DNA of 64,000 nucleotides from Desulforhabdus amnigena (GCF_027925305.1 NZ_BSDR01000001.1:3251001-3315000); one strand, 5' to 3'; positions 43,803 to 53,312 are shown, counted from the stretch's first letter. Notes: generated from the sequence alone by a model not told the origin. Program-made: numbers and translations.

Positions 43803-44447
43803 TCAACTCCAGGTCATCATTCTCATGAGCTTGGACCAGAAACTTTCCTTTTGCTGAACCTCATTGAGTTTCTGAACATAACGCTCCTTTTCCTCTTTGA
43901 GCTTGTTTGACCAGTGCTCCTTTTCCAGGGCAAAATATTTTTCCAGCTCTTCACGCTCCAGAGCAATCCTTTTCTCTGTTTCTTTTTCCATCACAGCCCA
44001 TTTTTCCCGCAGGATTCTTTCAAGGGTTTCAATTTCCTTCGCGTAAAGCTCTTTCTGATGCTCCAGCTCATTCTGTAGATTTTGAATATCCATCTCTCTC
44101 TGGGCCAGAAGGAGTTCCTTCTGTCGCAATTCATATTCCAATTGCTTGTTTTCTCTAACAAAATCCCATCTATCCCGGATTTCTCGGCTCAGGTTCGACA
44201 GGTGATCGAGGATGGGCTCAATGAGGCCTCCCTGGGGATGGGCCGAAGGCGCAGGGGAATTGTTCGACAAAATCTCTTTCTCCCCGGCTTTCCTTTCCGT
44301 ATCCAGAAACTTTTTTAGTTCGGATTCCGTCACCCGAATATCTTCGCCGATTCTCTCTGCGGTCAGCCTGCCGGAATCGATATGGCCCTGAACCTCACTC
44401 TCACTGACCCCAAGAATGCGAGCAATATCCTTTATCGAAAAATGCAT
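43803..44447 (-). CDS. excisionase-like HTH protein with long coiled coil
   Basis: A 214-residue protein. Residues about 1-50 form a MerR/excisionase-type helix-turn-helix (FSIKDIARILGVSESEVQGH, then LTAERIGEDIRVTESELKKF). Residues about 85-200 are a continuous coiled coil rich in E, K, Q and L. The C-terminus FWSKLMRMMTWS is aromatic, like that of the small coiled-coil protein at 2098. It probably binds DNA or another HTH partner, but no target is known. It ends upstream of pyrE on the same strand. Confidence 0.7.
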   Translation of the reverse strand: MHFSIKDIARILGVSESEVQGHIDSGRLTAERIGEDIRVTESELKKFLDTERKAGEKEILSNNSPAPSAHPQGGLIEPILDHLSNLSREIRDRWDFVRENKQLEYELRQKELLLAQREMDIQNLQNELEHQKELYAKEIETLERILREKWAVMEKETEKRIALEREELEKYFALEKEHWSNKLKEEKERYVQKLNEVQQKESFWSKLMRMMTWS

Positions 44448-44511
44448 CCTTCACTCCAGGCTTATGGATTTCAGGCAGTGAACCACTCTTGAAATCCCCG
44501 TTTTCTTCCCA

Positions 44512-45909
44512 TCAGCCGCCTCTGAAGTCCTCGGACCGTATGCCGTATTTACGCATGAGCTGCTGCAGGGCCTGCCGTTCCAGTCCGCAAATTCGCGCCG
44601 CTTGGCTGACATTTCCTTCCGTGTGGGAAAGCAGATTTCCGATATATCGCGCATGAAACCGCTGCAAAAGCTCTTCCTTGGCATTCCGGTAATTGAGATT
44701 CTTGACGGAATCTTCCACCAGGCACTTTTTTTCCTTCAGAAGATCGGGCACGCCAATGTCGTCCGGACGAATTTCATTTCCAGGGGCAAACAGGATACCC
44801 CGGATAATGATGTTTTCCAGCTCGCGGACATTCCCTTCCCAGGGAGCCTGAAGGAAATAGTGCATGAGTTCCGCAGAAACTCTTTTTCGTGGCCGTTTGA
44901 GCTCCTCGCAGTGCTTTTCCAGCAGGTGGCTGACCAGATGAGGAATATCTTCACGGCGTTCCCGCAAGGGGGGCAGTACAATGGGCAACACGTTGAGGCG
45001 GTAATATAGATCTTCCCTGAATTCGCCGGTCTTGATCTTTGCGGGCAGGTCCCGATTGGTGGAAGCAATCACACGGACATCCACCTGCACGGATTTGGTG
45101 TCTCCAAGAGGCTTGATTTCCTTCTGCTGGAGGACGCGCAACAGTTTCGTCTGGATGGTTGTACTGATGTCCCCGATTTCATCCAGAAAAATGGTTCCCC
45201 GGTGCGCCTCCTGAAAAAGCCCGATCTTGTTCTGCGTAGCATGAGTGAAGGCACCTTTCCTGTACCCGAAGAGCTCGCTTTCCAGAATATTTTCAGGAAC
45301 CGTGGGACAATTCACGGCAACAAAGGCGCGATCCCGCCGATCGCTCAGCGCATGGATGGCTCTCGATACCAGGTCTTTGCCCGTACCCGATTCACCCGTC
45401 ACGAGAACGGTCAGGTCCGTTTTCGCCACCATTTGAATGGCTTCGTAAACTCGCTGCATCTTGGCGCTTCGCCCGACCAAATTCTGAAACGCGTCGTGAA
45501 GCTGCACATGGCGCTGCAGTTTGAGGTTTTCCCTAAGGAGACGGCTGCGTTCCAGGGCTTTCCCCAGATTCAGCACCAGCGCGTCATGATCGAAAGGCTT
45601 GGTGATAAAATCGTAGGCTCCGCTCTTTATGGCTTCCACCGCCAGTTCGATGCAGCCGTGGGCAGTCATCATCACCACGGTGAGCCAGGGATGCTTCCGG
45701 CGAAGCTGAAAAAGAAGCTCCATCCCGTCCATGCCGGGCATCTTCATGTCGATCAGCGCCAGGTCCGCCGGTTCCTGTTCGAGAAGGCGCAAGGCATCCT
45801 CTCCGGAATGAGCCGTTTTCACTTCACAGTTCAGTGCCGGTTCGAGACTCCGCTTGAGGAGTTGAAGCATATCCGGTGCATCGTCCACAACCAGAATAAT
45901 TTCTTTCAT
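44512..45909 (-). CDS. NtrC-family response regulator
   Basis: A 465-residue sigma-54 activator. It has a receiver domain with phospho-acceptor Asp54 (ALIDMKMPGMDG), an AAA+ domain with GESGTGKD, YRKGAFTHATQNK and IFLDEIGDI, and a C-terminal HTH (NVSQAARICGLERQALQQL). The sigma-54 contact loop reads GAFTHA instead of the consensus GAFTGA, a substitution found in some functional activators but which may alter sigma-54 contact. ATG 45909 lies next to the overlapping kinase stop; GTG 45912 is an alternative. It is the third gene of a membrane protein-kinase-regulator operon. Confidence 0.93.
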   Translation of the reverse strand: MKEIILVVDDAPDMLQLLKRSLEPALNCEVKTAHSGEDALRLLEQEPADLALIDMKMPGMDGMELLFQLRRKHPWLTVVMMTAHGCIELAVEAIKSGAYDFITKPFDHDALVLNLGKALERSRLLRENLKLQRHVQLHDAFQNLVGRSAKMQRVYEAIQMVAKTDLTVLVTGESGTGKDLVSRAIHALSDRRDRAFVAVNCPTVPENILESELFGYRKGAFTHATQNKIGLFQEAHRGTIFLDEIGDISTTIQTKLLRVLQQKEIKPLGDTKSVQVDVRVIASTNRDLPAKIKTGEFREDLYYRLNVLPIVLPPLRERREDIPHLVSHLLEKHCEELKRPRKRVSAELMHYFLQAPWEGNVRELENIIIRGILFAPGNEIRPDDIGVPDLLKEKKCLVEDSVKNLNYRNAKEELLQRFHARYIGNLLSHTEGNVSQAARICGLERQALQQLMRKYGIRSEDFRGG

Positions 45910-45911
45910 CA

Positions 45912-47426
45912 CTATTTCGAATTCGTACTTTCCAGGATCACGGGCAAGACCACCGTGAAGGTGGACCCCTTCCCCACTTCGCTCTCCACCAGGATTTCGC
46001 CGCCATGGTCCTTGACAATGCCATAGCTCACGGAAAGCCCCAACCCCGTTCCTTCCCCGGTTCCCTTCGTGGTGAAGAAAGGATCGAAAATGCGCGACAA
46101 ATATTGAGGTTCTATTCCGGTGCCGGTATCCGTGAAATTGACAAAAACCATATGATGGGCCTCGTCAAAATGGGTCGCCACCCGCAGACTCCCGTTTTTG
46201 CCCATGGACTGTTTGGCATTCATGACAAGATTCATGAAAACCTGCTTGATTTTTTCCGCATCCAGAATCATGGGTGGAACGAGGGGATCGAGTTCCGCCT
46301 GAATCGTGACCCCGTCCACCTCAAAATGGTGCCGGACCACACTCAGAACCTCTTCCACCACCTGATTGACATGTGAAACATCTTTGTTTGTCCGTGCGCT
46401 GCGCGAAAAACTCAGGAGGTCGCCAACGATGTTTTTACAGGTTCGAGCGTGCTTTTCTATGATCTTGAGATCTTCAAACCTTTCGGTATCGCTCTCTTCG
46501 TTGCGCAGCAACAATTGAGTATAACCCAGTATCAGGCTCAGGGGATTATTGATTTCGTGGGCGATTCCGGCAGCAAGCTGGCCGACGGAAGCGAGTTTGT
46601 CCGCTTGAAGGAGCTGCTTCTGCATGGCTTTTCTCTGGGAAATGTCCTTGACCAGAAAATGGAGGGTTTCTCCTTTCTCATCCGGATGCATTTCGAGGGA
46701 CGCGCTCAGAAGAGCGCTGAAGCGTGTTCCGTCACGGCGCTTCAGTTCCACTTCCATGGACATTGTATACCCTTGGGAGTGCAGGGTATTTTGCAAAGCA
46801 TCCCAATCCTCGGGTTCATGGAAAAAATCCTGAAAAAAAACCTTTTCGTTTTCAATTTTTTCCGGGGGAAGATTCAGCATCTCCGCTCCCGCCGGATTGA
46901 GGCTCAAAACGGCTCCATCCCCTCCCGCCACGAGTATCATGTCTTTCGAGACTTCAAAAATCCTCCGATACTTGCGTTCCGAAAAAGCCAGTTCGCGGGT
47001 CCGCTCCTCCACAAGATTCTCCAGGTTGCGGTTCATGAAGAGAATCTTTGCATGAGCCTCCTGCAAAATCTGTTTGTCTCCAAGGATCTGCTGATAGACC
47101 TTCCAGGTCCGCTCGAAAAAGAGCGTTATGGAAGCAACAATGATGAAAGTGATACTGTTGATGGACCCGCTGTATGGCTGGAGAAGTTCCCAGACATTTT
47201 CATACCCCGCCGTGATCAGGACCCGTTTGACAATATGGCCCACCGACCGGGAAATGGCAAAAGCGGCCAGGCTGTAGCAGAACCAGAGAAGATAGATCCA
47301 TATGACATTGTTGGTATCCTGTGCTCTGAGGCGTCTCGCCAGGCGCACACAGAGAAAGGAAAAGAAAATCATGAGGCTGGACCCGGCCAGGTCCACGACC
47401 CAGATGGGATAAAGGGGAAGACTCAT
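45912..47426 (-). CDS. membrane sensor histidine kinase with PAS domain
   Basis: A 504-residue kinase with three or four N-terminal membrane segments (about 8-30, 42-62 and 88-108), a short coiled coil, and a PAS domain (about 150-265). The HisKA box is LAAGIAHEINNPLSLI and the ATPase has VFMNLVMNAKQSM, DTGTGIE and GTGLGLSVSYGI. It has no periplasmic sensor domain, so it may sense through the membrane or through the membrane protein encoded immediately upstream with an ATGA overlap. It phosphorylates the regulator encoded downstream. Confidence 0.92.
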   Translation of the reverse strand: MSLPLYPIWVVDLAGSSLMIFFSFLCVRLARRLRAQDTNNVIWIYLLWFCYSLAAFAISRSVGHIVKRVLITAGYENVWELLQPYSGSINSITFIIVASITLFFERTWKVYQQILGDKQILQEAHAKILFMNRNLENLVEERTRELAFSERKYRRIFEVSKDMILVAGGDGAVLSLNPAGAEMLNLPPEKIENEKVFFQDFFHEPEDWDALQNTLHSQGYTMSMEVELKRRDGTRFSALLSASLEMHPDEKGETLHFLVKDISQRKAMQKQLLQADKLASVGQLAAGIAHEINNPLSLILGYTQLLLRNEESDTERFEDLKIIEKHARTCKNIVGDLLSFSRSARTNKDVSHVNQVVEEVLSVVRHHFEVDGVTIQAELDPLVPPMILDAEKIKQVFMNLVMNAKQSMGKNGSLRVATHFDEAHHMVFVNFTDTGTGIEPQYLSRIFDPFFTTKGTGEGTGLGLSVSYGIVKDHGGEILVESEVGKGSTFTVVLPVILESTNSK

Positions 47427-47947
47427 GACGGTATTTCCTCTTTCCCGGCTTCTTTTGCATGCTTGAGGAGTTCACGCAATCCCACATAAAGAAAGACTGC
47501 AGCGGGAACACTCAGGAGGTGATCCATTTTTACAAGGTAGTATAAAAAGGCCAGTCCTCCGGATTCCTCCACAATTTGGATGCGGCCCCTCCAATCTCCA
47601 ACGTTGATCATCTCAAACAGGTCGTTTCGCCCGTCCAGATAATGCACAATCATTGCATCCGCATTCCAGAGCATGAAAAAAAAGGCAGCGTACTGGACAA
47701 AGCGCCATCCCTTTTCCTGGACCAGCCTTCTTTCACGCAGCCAGTAAATGAGGATCGCCATGGAAAACATGAAGAAGAAATGAGCAATCTGATGGACATA
47801 GAGCCCCTCCGGGCCGCCATGCACTTGAGTGGCCCCGGCATTGTCGACCGGCATCAGTGCACACACAAGTATGCAAATGCAAATATGGCAGGCAAATGAT
47901 TTGAAATATCTTCTAAAGCGGGGTCCGATCTCTAACCTATTCCTCAT
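47423..47947 (-). CDS. His-containing integral membrane protein paired with a kinase
   Basis: A 174-residue membrane protein: an N-terminal hydrophobic segment (CHICICILVCALM), a short periplasmic part with HGGPEGLYVHQIAHFFFMF, and two to three further spans. The clustered His residues in or near the membrane suggest a bound metal or haem. ATG 47947 has GGAGAACGG upstream; an ATG at 47983 is less well placed. It overlaps the kinase start (ATGA), which argues that it is the sensory partner of that kinase. The family function is unknown to me. Confidence 0.72.
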   Translation of the reverse strand: MRNRLEIGPRFRRYFKSFACHICICILVCALMPVDNAGATQVHGGPEGLYVHQIAHFFFMFSMAILIYWLRERRLVQEKGWRFVQYAAFFFMLWNADAMIVHYLDGRNDLFEMINVGDWRGRIQIVEESGGLAFLYYLVKMDHLLSVPAAVFLYVGLRELLKHAKEAGKEEIPS

Positions 47948-48038
47948 TCCGTTCTCCGGTGGGAAACCCAAAATTCCCTTCATCCCCCCTTACGTAAGGA
48001 GAAATTTTATAAGAGAGCTTCTCAAATCAATTCTTTTC

Positions 48039-48183
48039 TCAGCAATTCTCATTTTGAAAAACCTTCACCCCCTACCCCCCTCGAGGGGGAATTTTTAGGA
48101 TAAAATCCCCCTTTGAAGGGGGATCAAGGGGGATGTCGGAAATGCCAATATCATGAGAAACATCCAAAATGAGAATCGCTGAT
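48039..48183. repeat. R3-type inverted-repeat element with CCCCCTCGAGGGGG core
   Basis: TCAGCAATTCTCATTTTGAA at the left and TCCAAAATGAGAATCGCTGA at the right match as inverted repeats at 18 of 20 positions. Between them are CCCCCCTCGAGGGGG and CCCCCTTTGAAGGGGG palindromes. A solo end is found at 24632. It fills most of the gene-free 47948-48356 interval; nothing else is recognised there. Confidence 0.65.
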
Positions 48184-48356
48184 TCTTTTCTTGATAGGAC
48201 TTTATAAAACTTTAATGTTATGTTATCAACATTCTTTTAATTTATGTCCATGATCCATCACACTGCAGTCTCGGGGGCCATTCGAGATGGATCGACCGGC
48301 AGCAAGTTCGGCCTGACGAAAGAGTCTGGAATTCAAAGACGAAAAGAGAAAAAGGC

Positions 48357-48776
48357 ATGAACCAGCTCATGCGTCGCATCAGCGTTTGTTTTGCTGCAGG
48401 CTGTGTGGGAGCCCTGGTCAATACCTGGCTGGTGTGTTATCTGGGCCGTAAAGGAATTCCTCAGCTCGTGGACGTCAAGATCACGCCCAAATGGAGCCTG
48501 AGCTTCCTCTATCCCCGTCTCGTGTGGGGGGGGCTCTGGGGAATCCTTTTTGCCGCGCCCATCTGGAGGGGTGGATTCTGGACAGGGGTATTCAGTCGAG
48601 GCATTCTTTTCAGCTTTTTCCCCACAATGTTTCAGCTCCTGTATGCTTTTCCTTTTTTGCAGCATGAGGGCATGTTCGGGCTGACTCTGGGGAGGCTTAC
48701 CCCCGTGTTTGTTTGTCTTTATAATGCCGTATGGGGTTTCTGTGCGGCATTTTGGCTCTACCTTGCCAGGGACTGA
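48357..48776 (+). CDS. small integral membrane protein, unknown function
   Basis: A 139-residue protein with four hydrophobic segments (about 8-28, 50-72, 78-100 and 112-136), rich in Trp and Phe, with no recognised domain. It has the feel of a conserved inner-membrane protein (ITPKWSLSFLYPRLVWGGLW). The cooC-type gene begins 90 bp downstream on the same strand; any functional link is unproven. Confidence 0.65.
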   Translation: MNQLMRRISVCFAAGCVGALVNTWLVCYLGRKGIPQLVDVKITPKWSLSFLYPRLVWGGLWGILFAAPIWRGGFWTGVFSRGILFSFFPTMFQLLYAFPFLQHEGMFGLTLGRLTPVFVCLYNAVWGFCAAFWLYLARD

Positions 48777-48866
48777 TGGAGAGAAGTCTGTCCATGGGTT
48801 GAATCTGGTCGGGCGGCACCTTTGCCCGGGGTGGACATAAGGTCATTTTTTGATGGAGGTTTTTTC

Positions 48867-49622
48867 GTGGGTTATACTGTTGCTTTGGGCGGAAAAGGCG
48901 GCACCGGCAAGACAACTCTCGCCGGGCTTTTGATTCGTTACATGATCAGGCATGGCATGAAACCCGTTCTTGCCATCGATGCTGATGCCAATTCAAATCT
49001 CAATGACGTTTTGGGGGTAAAATTGGAAGGGACCCTCTCGGACGCCCGTGAAGAGATGAAAACGAGTGTCCCCACCGGCATGACCAAAGATATCTTCATG
49101 GAAATGAAAATGGAACAATGCATGATCGAAGGGGACGGATTCGATCTCATCGCCATGGGGCGCCCTGAAGGTCCGGGCTGCTACTGCGCGGCCAACAATC
49201 TTTTGAGTAACCTCATTGACCGTTTGATAAAAAACTACGACTACCTCGTAGTGGACAACGAGGCGGGGATGGAACACTTCAGCCGTCTGACCCAGAAAGA
49301 TGTGGACCTGTTGCTCCTCGTTTCGGATCCCAGCCGCCGCGGTCTTACGGCAGCCTGCCGCATTGCGGAACTGGTGCGAAGTCTTCCCATTCGTGTGGAA
49401 AAAACCATCCTGGTCGTAAACCAGATGCAAAACGACGCCGGATCGTGGCCTGAGGATGTTCTGGAAACTTTCGGTGAAAACCACATCGCCCTCTTGCCCG
49501 CCGATCCTCTTCTGGCTCAATTCGATAGGGAAGGCAAGCCGACGAGTCTTCTTCCCGATGATGCTTCCATCGTAAAAGCAACGGATGCTCTTTTTGCCCG
49601 ATTACTTTCCAAAGACAAATAA
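48867..49622 (+). CDS. cooC: CooC-family nickel-insertion ATPase
   Basis: A 251-residue MinD/CooC-type ATPase with the deviant Walker A GGKGGTGKTT at the N-terminus, the DADANSNLNDVLG switch region and the GCYCAANN motif, whose CxC is the nickel-binding pair of CooC dimers. CooC proteins mature the nickel site of carbon monoxide dehydrogenase or acetyl-CoA synthase. GTG 48867 follows TGGAGG; a longer frame from 48822 adds no family sequence. No CODH gene lies in the window. The protein could serve another nickel enzyme. Confidence 0.87.
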   Translation: MGYTVALGGKGGTGKTTLAGLLIRYMIRHGMKPVLAIDADANSNLNDVLGVKLEGTLSDAREEMKTSVPTGMTKDIFMEMKMEQCMIEGDGFDLIAMGRPEGPGCYCAANNLLSNLIDRLIKNYDYLVVDNEAGMEHFSRLTQKDVDLLLLVSDPSRRGLTAACRIAELVRSLPIRVEKTILVVNQMQNDAGSWPEDVLETFGENHIALLPADPLLAQFDREGKPTSLLPDDASIVKATDALFARLLSKDK

Positions 49623-49710
49623 ACAACACGGCCAAGGGTGAATCCCCGGCTGCATTTCATGACGGTGCAATCGGTTCTCATCCGGCCGCGCATCTTTATG
49701 GAGGTGAAAT

Positions 49711-50316
49711 ATGTTCAAAATTCGTCGCGCACTCATGAGCGTTACCGATAAAGCCGGTTTGGTGGAATTTGCTCAGGGGCTCCAGAGCATGAATGTCCAC
49801 ATGCTTTCCACCGGCGGCACCGCTCGCCTGCTCCGCGACAACGGAATTCCCATCACGGAAGTTTCAGACCATACCGGTTTTCCCGAAATGCTGGACGGCC
49901 GGGTGAAGACGCTGCACCCCAAAATTCACGGGGGTATTCTCGGCATCCGGGAAAATGAGACTCACGTCAAAACTATGGCAGCCCACGGCATCGAACCCAT
50001 CGACATGGTGGTCGTGAACCTTTATGCCTTCGCCAAGACCATTGCCCGCCCCGGATGCACCCTGGAAGAGGCCATCGAAAATATCGACATCGGCGGCCCC
50101 ACGCTCATTCGGGCTGCCGCCAAGAACTCCCGGTATGTGGCCGTGGTAACCGACCCGCAAGATTACCCGGTCATTCTCGAGGAGATGAAACGCACGGGAG
50201 GCTCGGTATCCCGCGAGACCAGTCTCAAACTGGCTTGCAAGGCCTTCTGCCTGACGCACGAATACGATGGAAACATCTGTGAATACCTGCAGGACGTGAC
50301 CCGCAAGAAATCCTGA
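49711..50316 (+). CDS. purH: stand-alone IMP cyclohydrolase (PurH N-terminal domain)
   Basis: A 201-residue protein equal to the MGS-like IMP cyclohydrolase half of PurH, which closes FAICAR to IMP. It shows [37 protein letters not shown] and [17 protein letters not shown]. The AICAR transformylase half is absent: the gene ends after YDGNICEYL and purD follows 29 bp later. The transformylase must be encoded elsewhere or replaced by a formate-dependent enzyme. GGAGGTG precedes the ATG. Confidence 0.9.
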   Translation: MFKIRRALMSVTDKAGLVEFAQGLQSMNVHMLSTGGTARLLRDNGIPITEVSDHTGFPEMLDGRVKTLHPKIHGGILGIRENETHVKTMAAHGIEPIDMVVVNLYAFAKTIARPGCTLEEAIENIDIGGPTLIRAAAKNSRYVAVVTDPQDYPVILEEMKRTGGSVSRETSLKLACKAFCLTHEYDGNICEYLQDVTRKKS

Positions 50317-50345
50317 ACACGTCGAGCATAGAGAGAGATACATTC

Positions 50346-51641
50346 ATGAAAGTACTTGTAATAGGCAGTGGAGGCAGGGACCATGCGATCGCCTGGAAGT
50401 TTGCTCAAAGCGACCGGGTAAAGCAGCTTTATGTGGCCCATGGAAACGCCGGAATTGCAGAGATCGCCACCTGTGTCGATGCCAGGACCATAGAGGAAAT
50501 GGCGGACTTTGCCGAGAAGGAAAAAATAGATCTGACTTTTGTCGGTCCCGAAAAGCCTCTCTCTTCGGGGATTGTGGATCTTTTCGAGGGCCGCGGTCTC
50601 GCCATTGTGGGCCCCAGCCGGCGGGCCAGCCGCCTGGAATCGAGCAAATGCGACACGAAAATCCTGCTGCGTGAACTGGGAATCCCCGTTCCCGAATTCG
50701 CTGTTTTTTCCGACCCGGAGAAGGCAAAAGCCTATGTCCGCCAGGTGGGCTACCCGGTCGTGGTGAAGGCGGACGGTCTGGCGGCGGGAAAGGGAGCCCT
50801 GGTCTGTGATGATGTTGAAGATGCCGAAGAGGCCATCCGTGCGATCATGGAAGAGCGCATATTCGGTGATGCCGGTGAGCGGGTGGATATCGAAAAGCGC
50901 CTCTACGGCAGGGAGCTTTCCTTTTTCTGCTTCACCGACGGGCATACTCTTGTTCCCATGGTGGCTGCCCAGGACTACAAACGGGCAGCCGACAACGATG
51001 AAGGCAAGAATACCGGCGGCATGGGATCGTATTCACCTCACCCATGGCTGGACGAAATCCTTGTCCGGAAGATCATGGAACAGGTCGCCGAACCCTTGAT
51101 TTCAGGAGTCAGGGAAAAATACGGGTTCCTGTACCGCGGCATTCTTTACCTGGGTCTCATGCTTACGGGAGAAGGCACCGACATCGTTCCCAACGTTCTT
51201 GAAATCAACATCCGCCTGGGAGACCCCGAAGCTCAGGTGATCCTGCCGCGACTCCAAACGGACCTGGTGGATATATGCGAAGCGATCCTGACGGGCCGCC
51301 TCAAGGAAATCCAGCCGGCATGGGACCCTCTTTACAAGCTTTGCCTCATTGCGACCAGCGGCCGCACCAAAGGCAAAAAAGGCTGGTACAAAGGATATCC
51401 GGATCGGTACAAGATCGGCCTGCCCATCACCGGACTGGACAAAATAGATTCCAGCTGCCTGGTGTTCCATTCGGGCACGGGCTGGAACGATTCGGGGCAG
51501 CTGGTCACAACGGGCGGGCGTGTGCTCTGCATTGTAAGCACAGGAAAAACCCTTGCCGAGGCCAGGGAAATCGCCTACAGGGAGATGGATAAGGTTTCTT
51601 TCGAAGGATTGTACCGCCGGAGCGATATCGGCAGGGAATAA
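50346..51641 (+). CDS. purD: phosphoribosylamine-glycine ligase
   Basis: PurD makes glycinamide ribonucleotide in purine synthesis. The 431 residues show the N-terminal VLVIGSGGRDHAIAWKFAQS, an ATP-grasp core with VVKADGLAAGKGALV, DYKRAADNDEGKNTGGMGSY, the C-terminal metal site LEINIRLGDPEAQVILP, and a PurD C-terminal domain. It follows purH by 29 bp and is followed by purE after a repeat-containing gap. Confidence 0.96.
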   Translation: MKVLVIGSGGRDHAIAWKFAQSDRVKQLYVAHGNAGIAEIATCVDARTIEEMADFAEKEKIDLTFVGPEKPLSSGIVDLFEGRGLAIVGPSRRASRLESSKCDTKILLRELGIPVPEFAVFSDPEKAKAYVRQVGYPVVVKADGLAAGKGALVCDDVEDAEEAIRAIMEERIFGDAGERVDIEKRLYGRELSFFCFTDGHTLVPMVAAQDYKRAADNDEGKNTGGMGSYSPHPWLDEILVRKIMEQVAEPLISGVREKYGFLYRGILYLGLMLTGEGTDIVPNVLEINIRLGDPEAQVILPRLQTDLVDICEAILTGRLKEIQPAWDPLYKLCLIATSGRTKGKKGWYKGYPDRYKIGLPITGLDKIDSSCLVFHSGTGWNDSGQLVTTGGRVLCIVSTGKTLAEAREIAYREMDKVSFEGLYRRSDIGRE

Positions 51642-51930
51642 GAGCCCGCTCTCTTCACCTCGACATTCAATGTTATTGAATTCAGGGGAAATGTTTTCCG
51701 GGCTTTACACCCCCCTGCCCCCTCGAAGGGGGATTTTGAACCTTCAAGTAACCCCCATGACCGGAACGGTCACAACGAAAAATGAAAAAGGCAAAGAGAT
51801 GCAAGCCAATATGGAAAGCGGGAAACGCTCTTGAAAAGCGATGTTATCATGAGCCATGAGCTATGAACCTTTTTTTCATATAAAGTGAACCATGAGCCTT
51901 TTTTGTATAAAGCAGGGAGTCAAGGATAAG

Positions 51931-52476
51931 ATGAGTCAGAAAGAAAATGTCCCCCTGGTGGGGATCCTCATGGGAAGCGATTCAGACCTTTCAGTGATGG
52001 AAGAGGCCTTCAAGGCTCTGGATGCATTCGAAGTTTCTTATGAAGTCCGGATTCTCTCGGCGCACCGCTCCCCGGAGGCAACCTCAGCCTACGCTCAAAG
52101 CGCTGCGGATCGCGGCATCAGAGTTCTCATCGCCGGCGCCGGGTGGGCCGCCCATCTGGCGGGAGTTCTTGCCGCCGATACCGTTTTACCCGTGATCGGG
52201 GTCCCCATCGATTCATCCCCCCTTCAAGGCATGGATTCTCTACTGGCCACCGTTCAGATGCCTCCCGGAATTCCCGTGGCGACCATGGCCATCGGCAAAG
52301 GGGGCGCGCGGAATGCCGCCCTGTTCGCCGTGCAGATTCTGGCGCTACAGGACCCCGCTCTGGCCGACAAGCTGCGCGCACAGAAAAGAAAAATGGCCGA
52401 TGAAGTGGTATTCGACAAGAATCGCAAGCTGGAAGAGTTTCTGGCTGCACGCAAGCCGGGCACCATGGGGCGATAG
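51931..52476 (+). CDS. purE: N5-carboxyaminoimidazole ribonucleotide mutase
   Basis: PurE moves the carboxyl group in the AIR carboxylation step of purine synthesis. The 181-residue protein has VGILMGSDSDLSVMEEAF, VRILSAHRSPEATSAYA, IAGAGWAAHLAGVLAA and PIDSSPLQGMDSLLATVQMP. The motif AGAGWAAHLAGVLA and the PLQGMDSLL region distinguish class and place the active site. ATG 51931 is the likely start; a frame from 51892 adds an unlikely N-terminus. The gap from 51642 to 51930 contains a CCCCCTCGAAGGGGG palindrome and ATGAGCCATGAGC repeats and no gene. Confidence 0.94.
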   Translation: MSQKENVPLVGILMGSDSDLSVMEEAFKALDAFEVSYEVRILSAHRSPEATSAYAQSAADRGIRVLIAGAGWAAHLAGVLAADTVLPVIGVPIDSSPLQGMDSLLATVQMPPGIPVATMAIGKGGARNAALFAVQILALQDPALADKLRAQKRKMADEVVFDKNRKLEEFLAARKPGTMGR

Positions 52477-52523
52477 CCGCGGCTTCCGTCACTCCTTTTC
52501 ATGGCAGACATTTTGTAAAGATC

Positions 52524-53189
52524 ATGCAGCCTATCTCTCCCATGTTGACGACCCCTGTGTGGAAAATCGATCCCCAGCAGCCTGAGCCGCTATGGATCAC
52601 CCATGCAGCTGCGTTGATTTTGAAGGGTGGTGTAATCATTTATCCCACCGAAACTTTCTACGGCCTCGGCGGACATCCCGGGATGAAAGCAGCTATCGAA
52701 CGCATTTTCCGCATCAAGGAAAGAGACTTCAACAAGCCTCTTCCCCTCATCGCGGCTCATATGGAAGCGGTCCGAGAAGCCGTGGGAAGCTTGCCTCCTG
52801 CAGCAGAAAAGCTGGCTGCAGCTTTCTGGCCGGGCCCTCTTACGCTCGTTCTGCCCCTCGCCTCACGACTGCCCTCCATGCTGCATGCCGCTACGGGAAA
52901 GATTGCCGTTCGCATTTCCCCCCACCCCGTTGCAAGGGATCTCGCAGCGGCAGTGGGGGGGCTTTTGATTGCAACCAGCGCCAACGCGGCAGGCCGCCCC
53001 GCATGCCGTGATCCTGAAGAAATACCTGCACCGCTTATCCGTCAGGTCGATGGATTGCTTGACGCAGGCAGCCTTCCCGGCGGGGCGCCTTCGACCATTG
53101 TGGATGTAAGTGTCGAACCTCCACGCCTTGTGCGCGACGGTGTTTTGCCGTGGGAAGAGATAAGAGAGCTCATGGCTCATGGCTCATAG
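52524..53189 (+). CDS. YrdC/Sua5-family threonylcarbamoyl-AMP synthase
   Basis: A 221-residue single-domain YrdC-family protein that should make threonylcarbamoyl-AMP for the t6A modification of tRNA. The motifs are GVIIYPTETFYGLGGH, KERDFNKPLPLI, FWPGPLTLVLP, VRISPHPVARDLA and the ATSANAAG switch. It lacks the C-terminal domain of Sua5, so it is TsaC- or YciO-like; which one cannot be decided by eye. It follows purE by about 50 bp. The 53190-53312 gap holds further ATGGCTCATGG repeats. Confidence 0.87.
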   Translation: MQPISPMLTTPVWKIDPQQPEPLWITHAAALILKGGVIIYPTETFYGLGGHPGMKAAIERIFRIKERDFNKPLPLIAAHMEAVREAVGSLPPAAEKLAAAFWPGPLTLVLPLASRLPSMLHAATGKIAVRISPHPVARDLAAAVGGLLIATSANAAGRPACRDPEEIPAPLIRQVDGLLDAGSLPGGAPSTIVDVSVEPPRLVRDGVLPWEEIRELMAHGS

Positions 53190-53312
53190 CTCATGGGAAA
53201 GCTGGTTGGGATGGATTTATATTTGGGTTGCTTTCATTTGAGTGGTGGTTTGCTTAAAAACTATTAACAAAAGAGCTTCGTAAGGAAACTCTTTACCTTT
53301 GAGTGTAAACTT

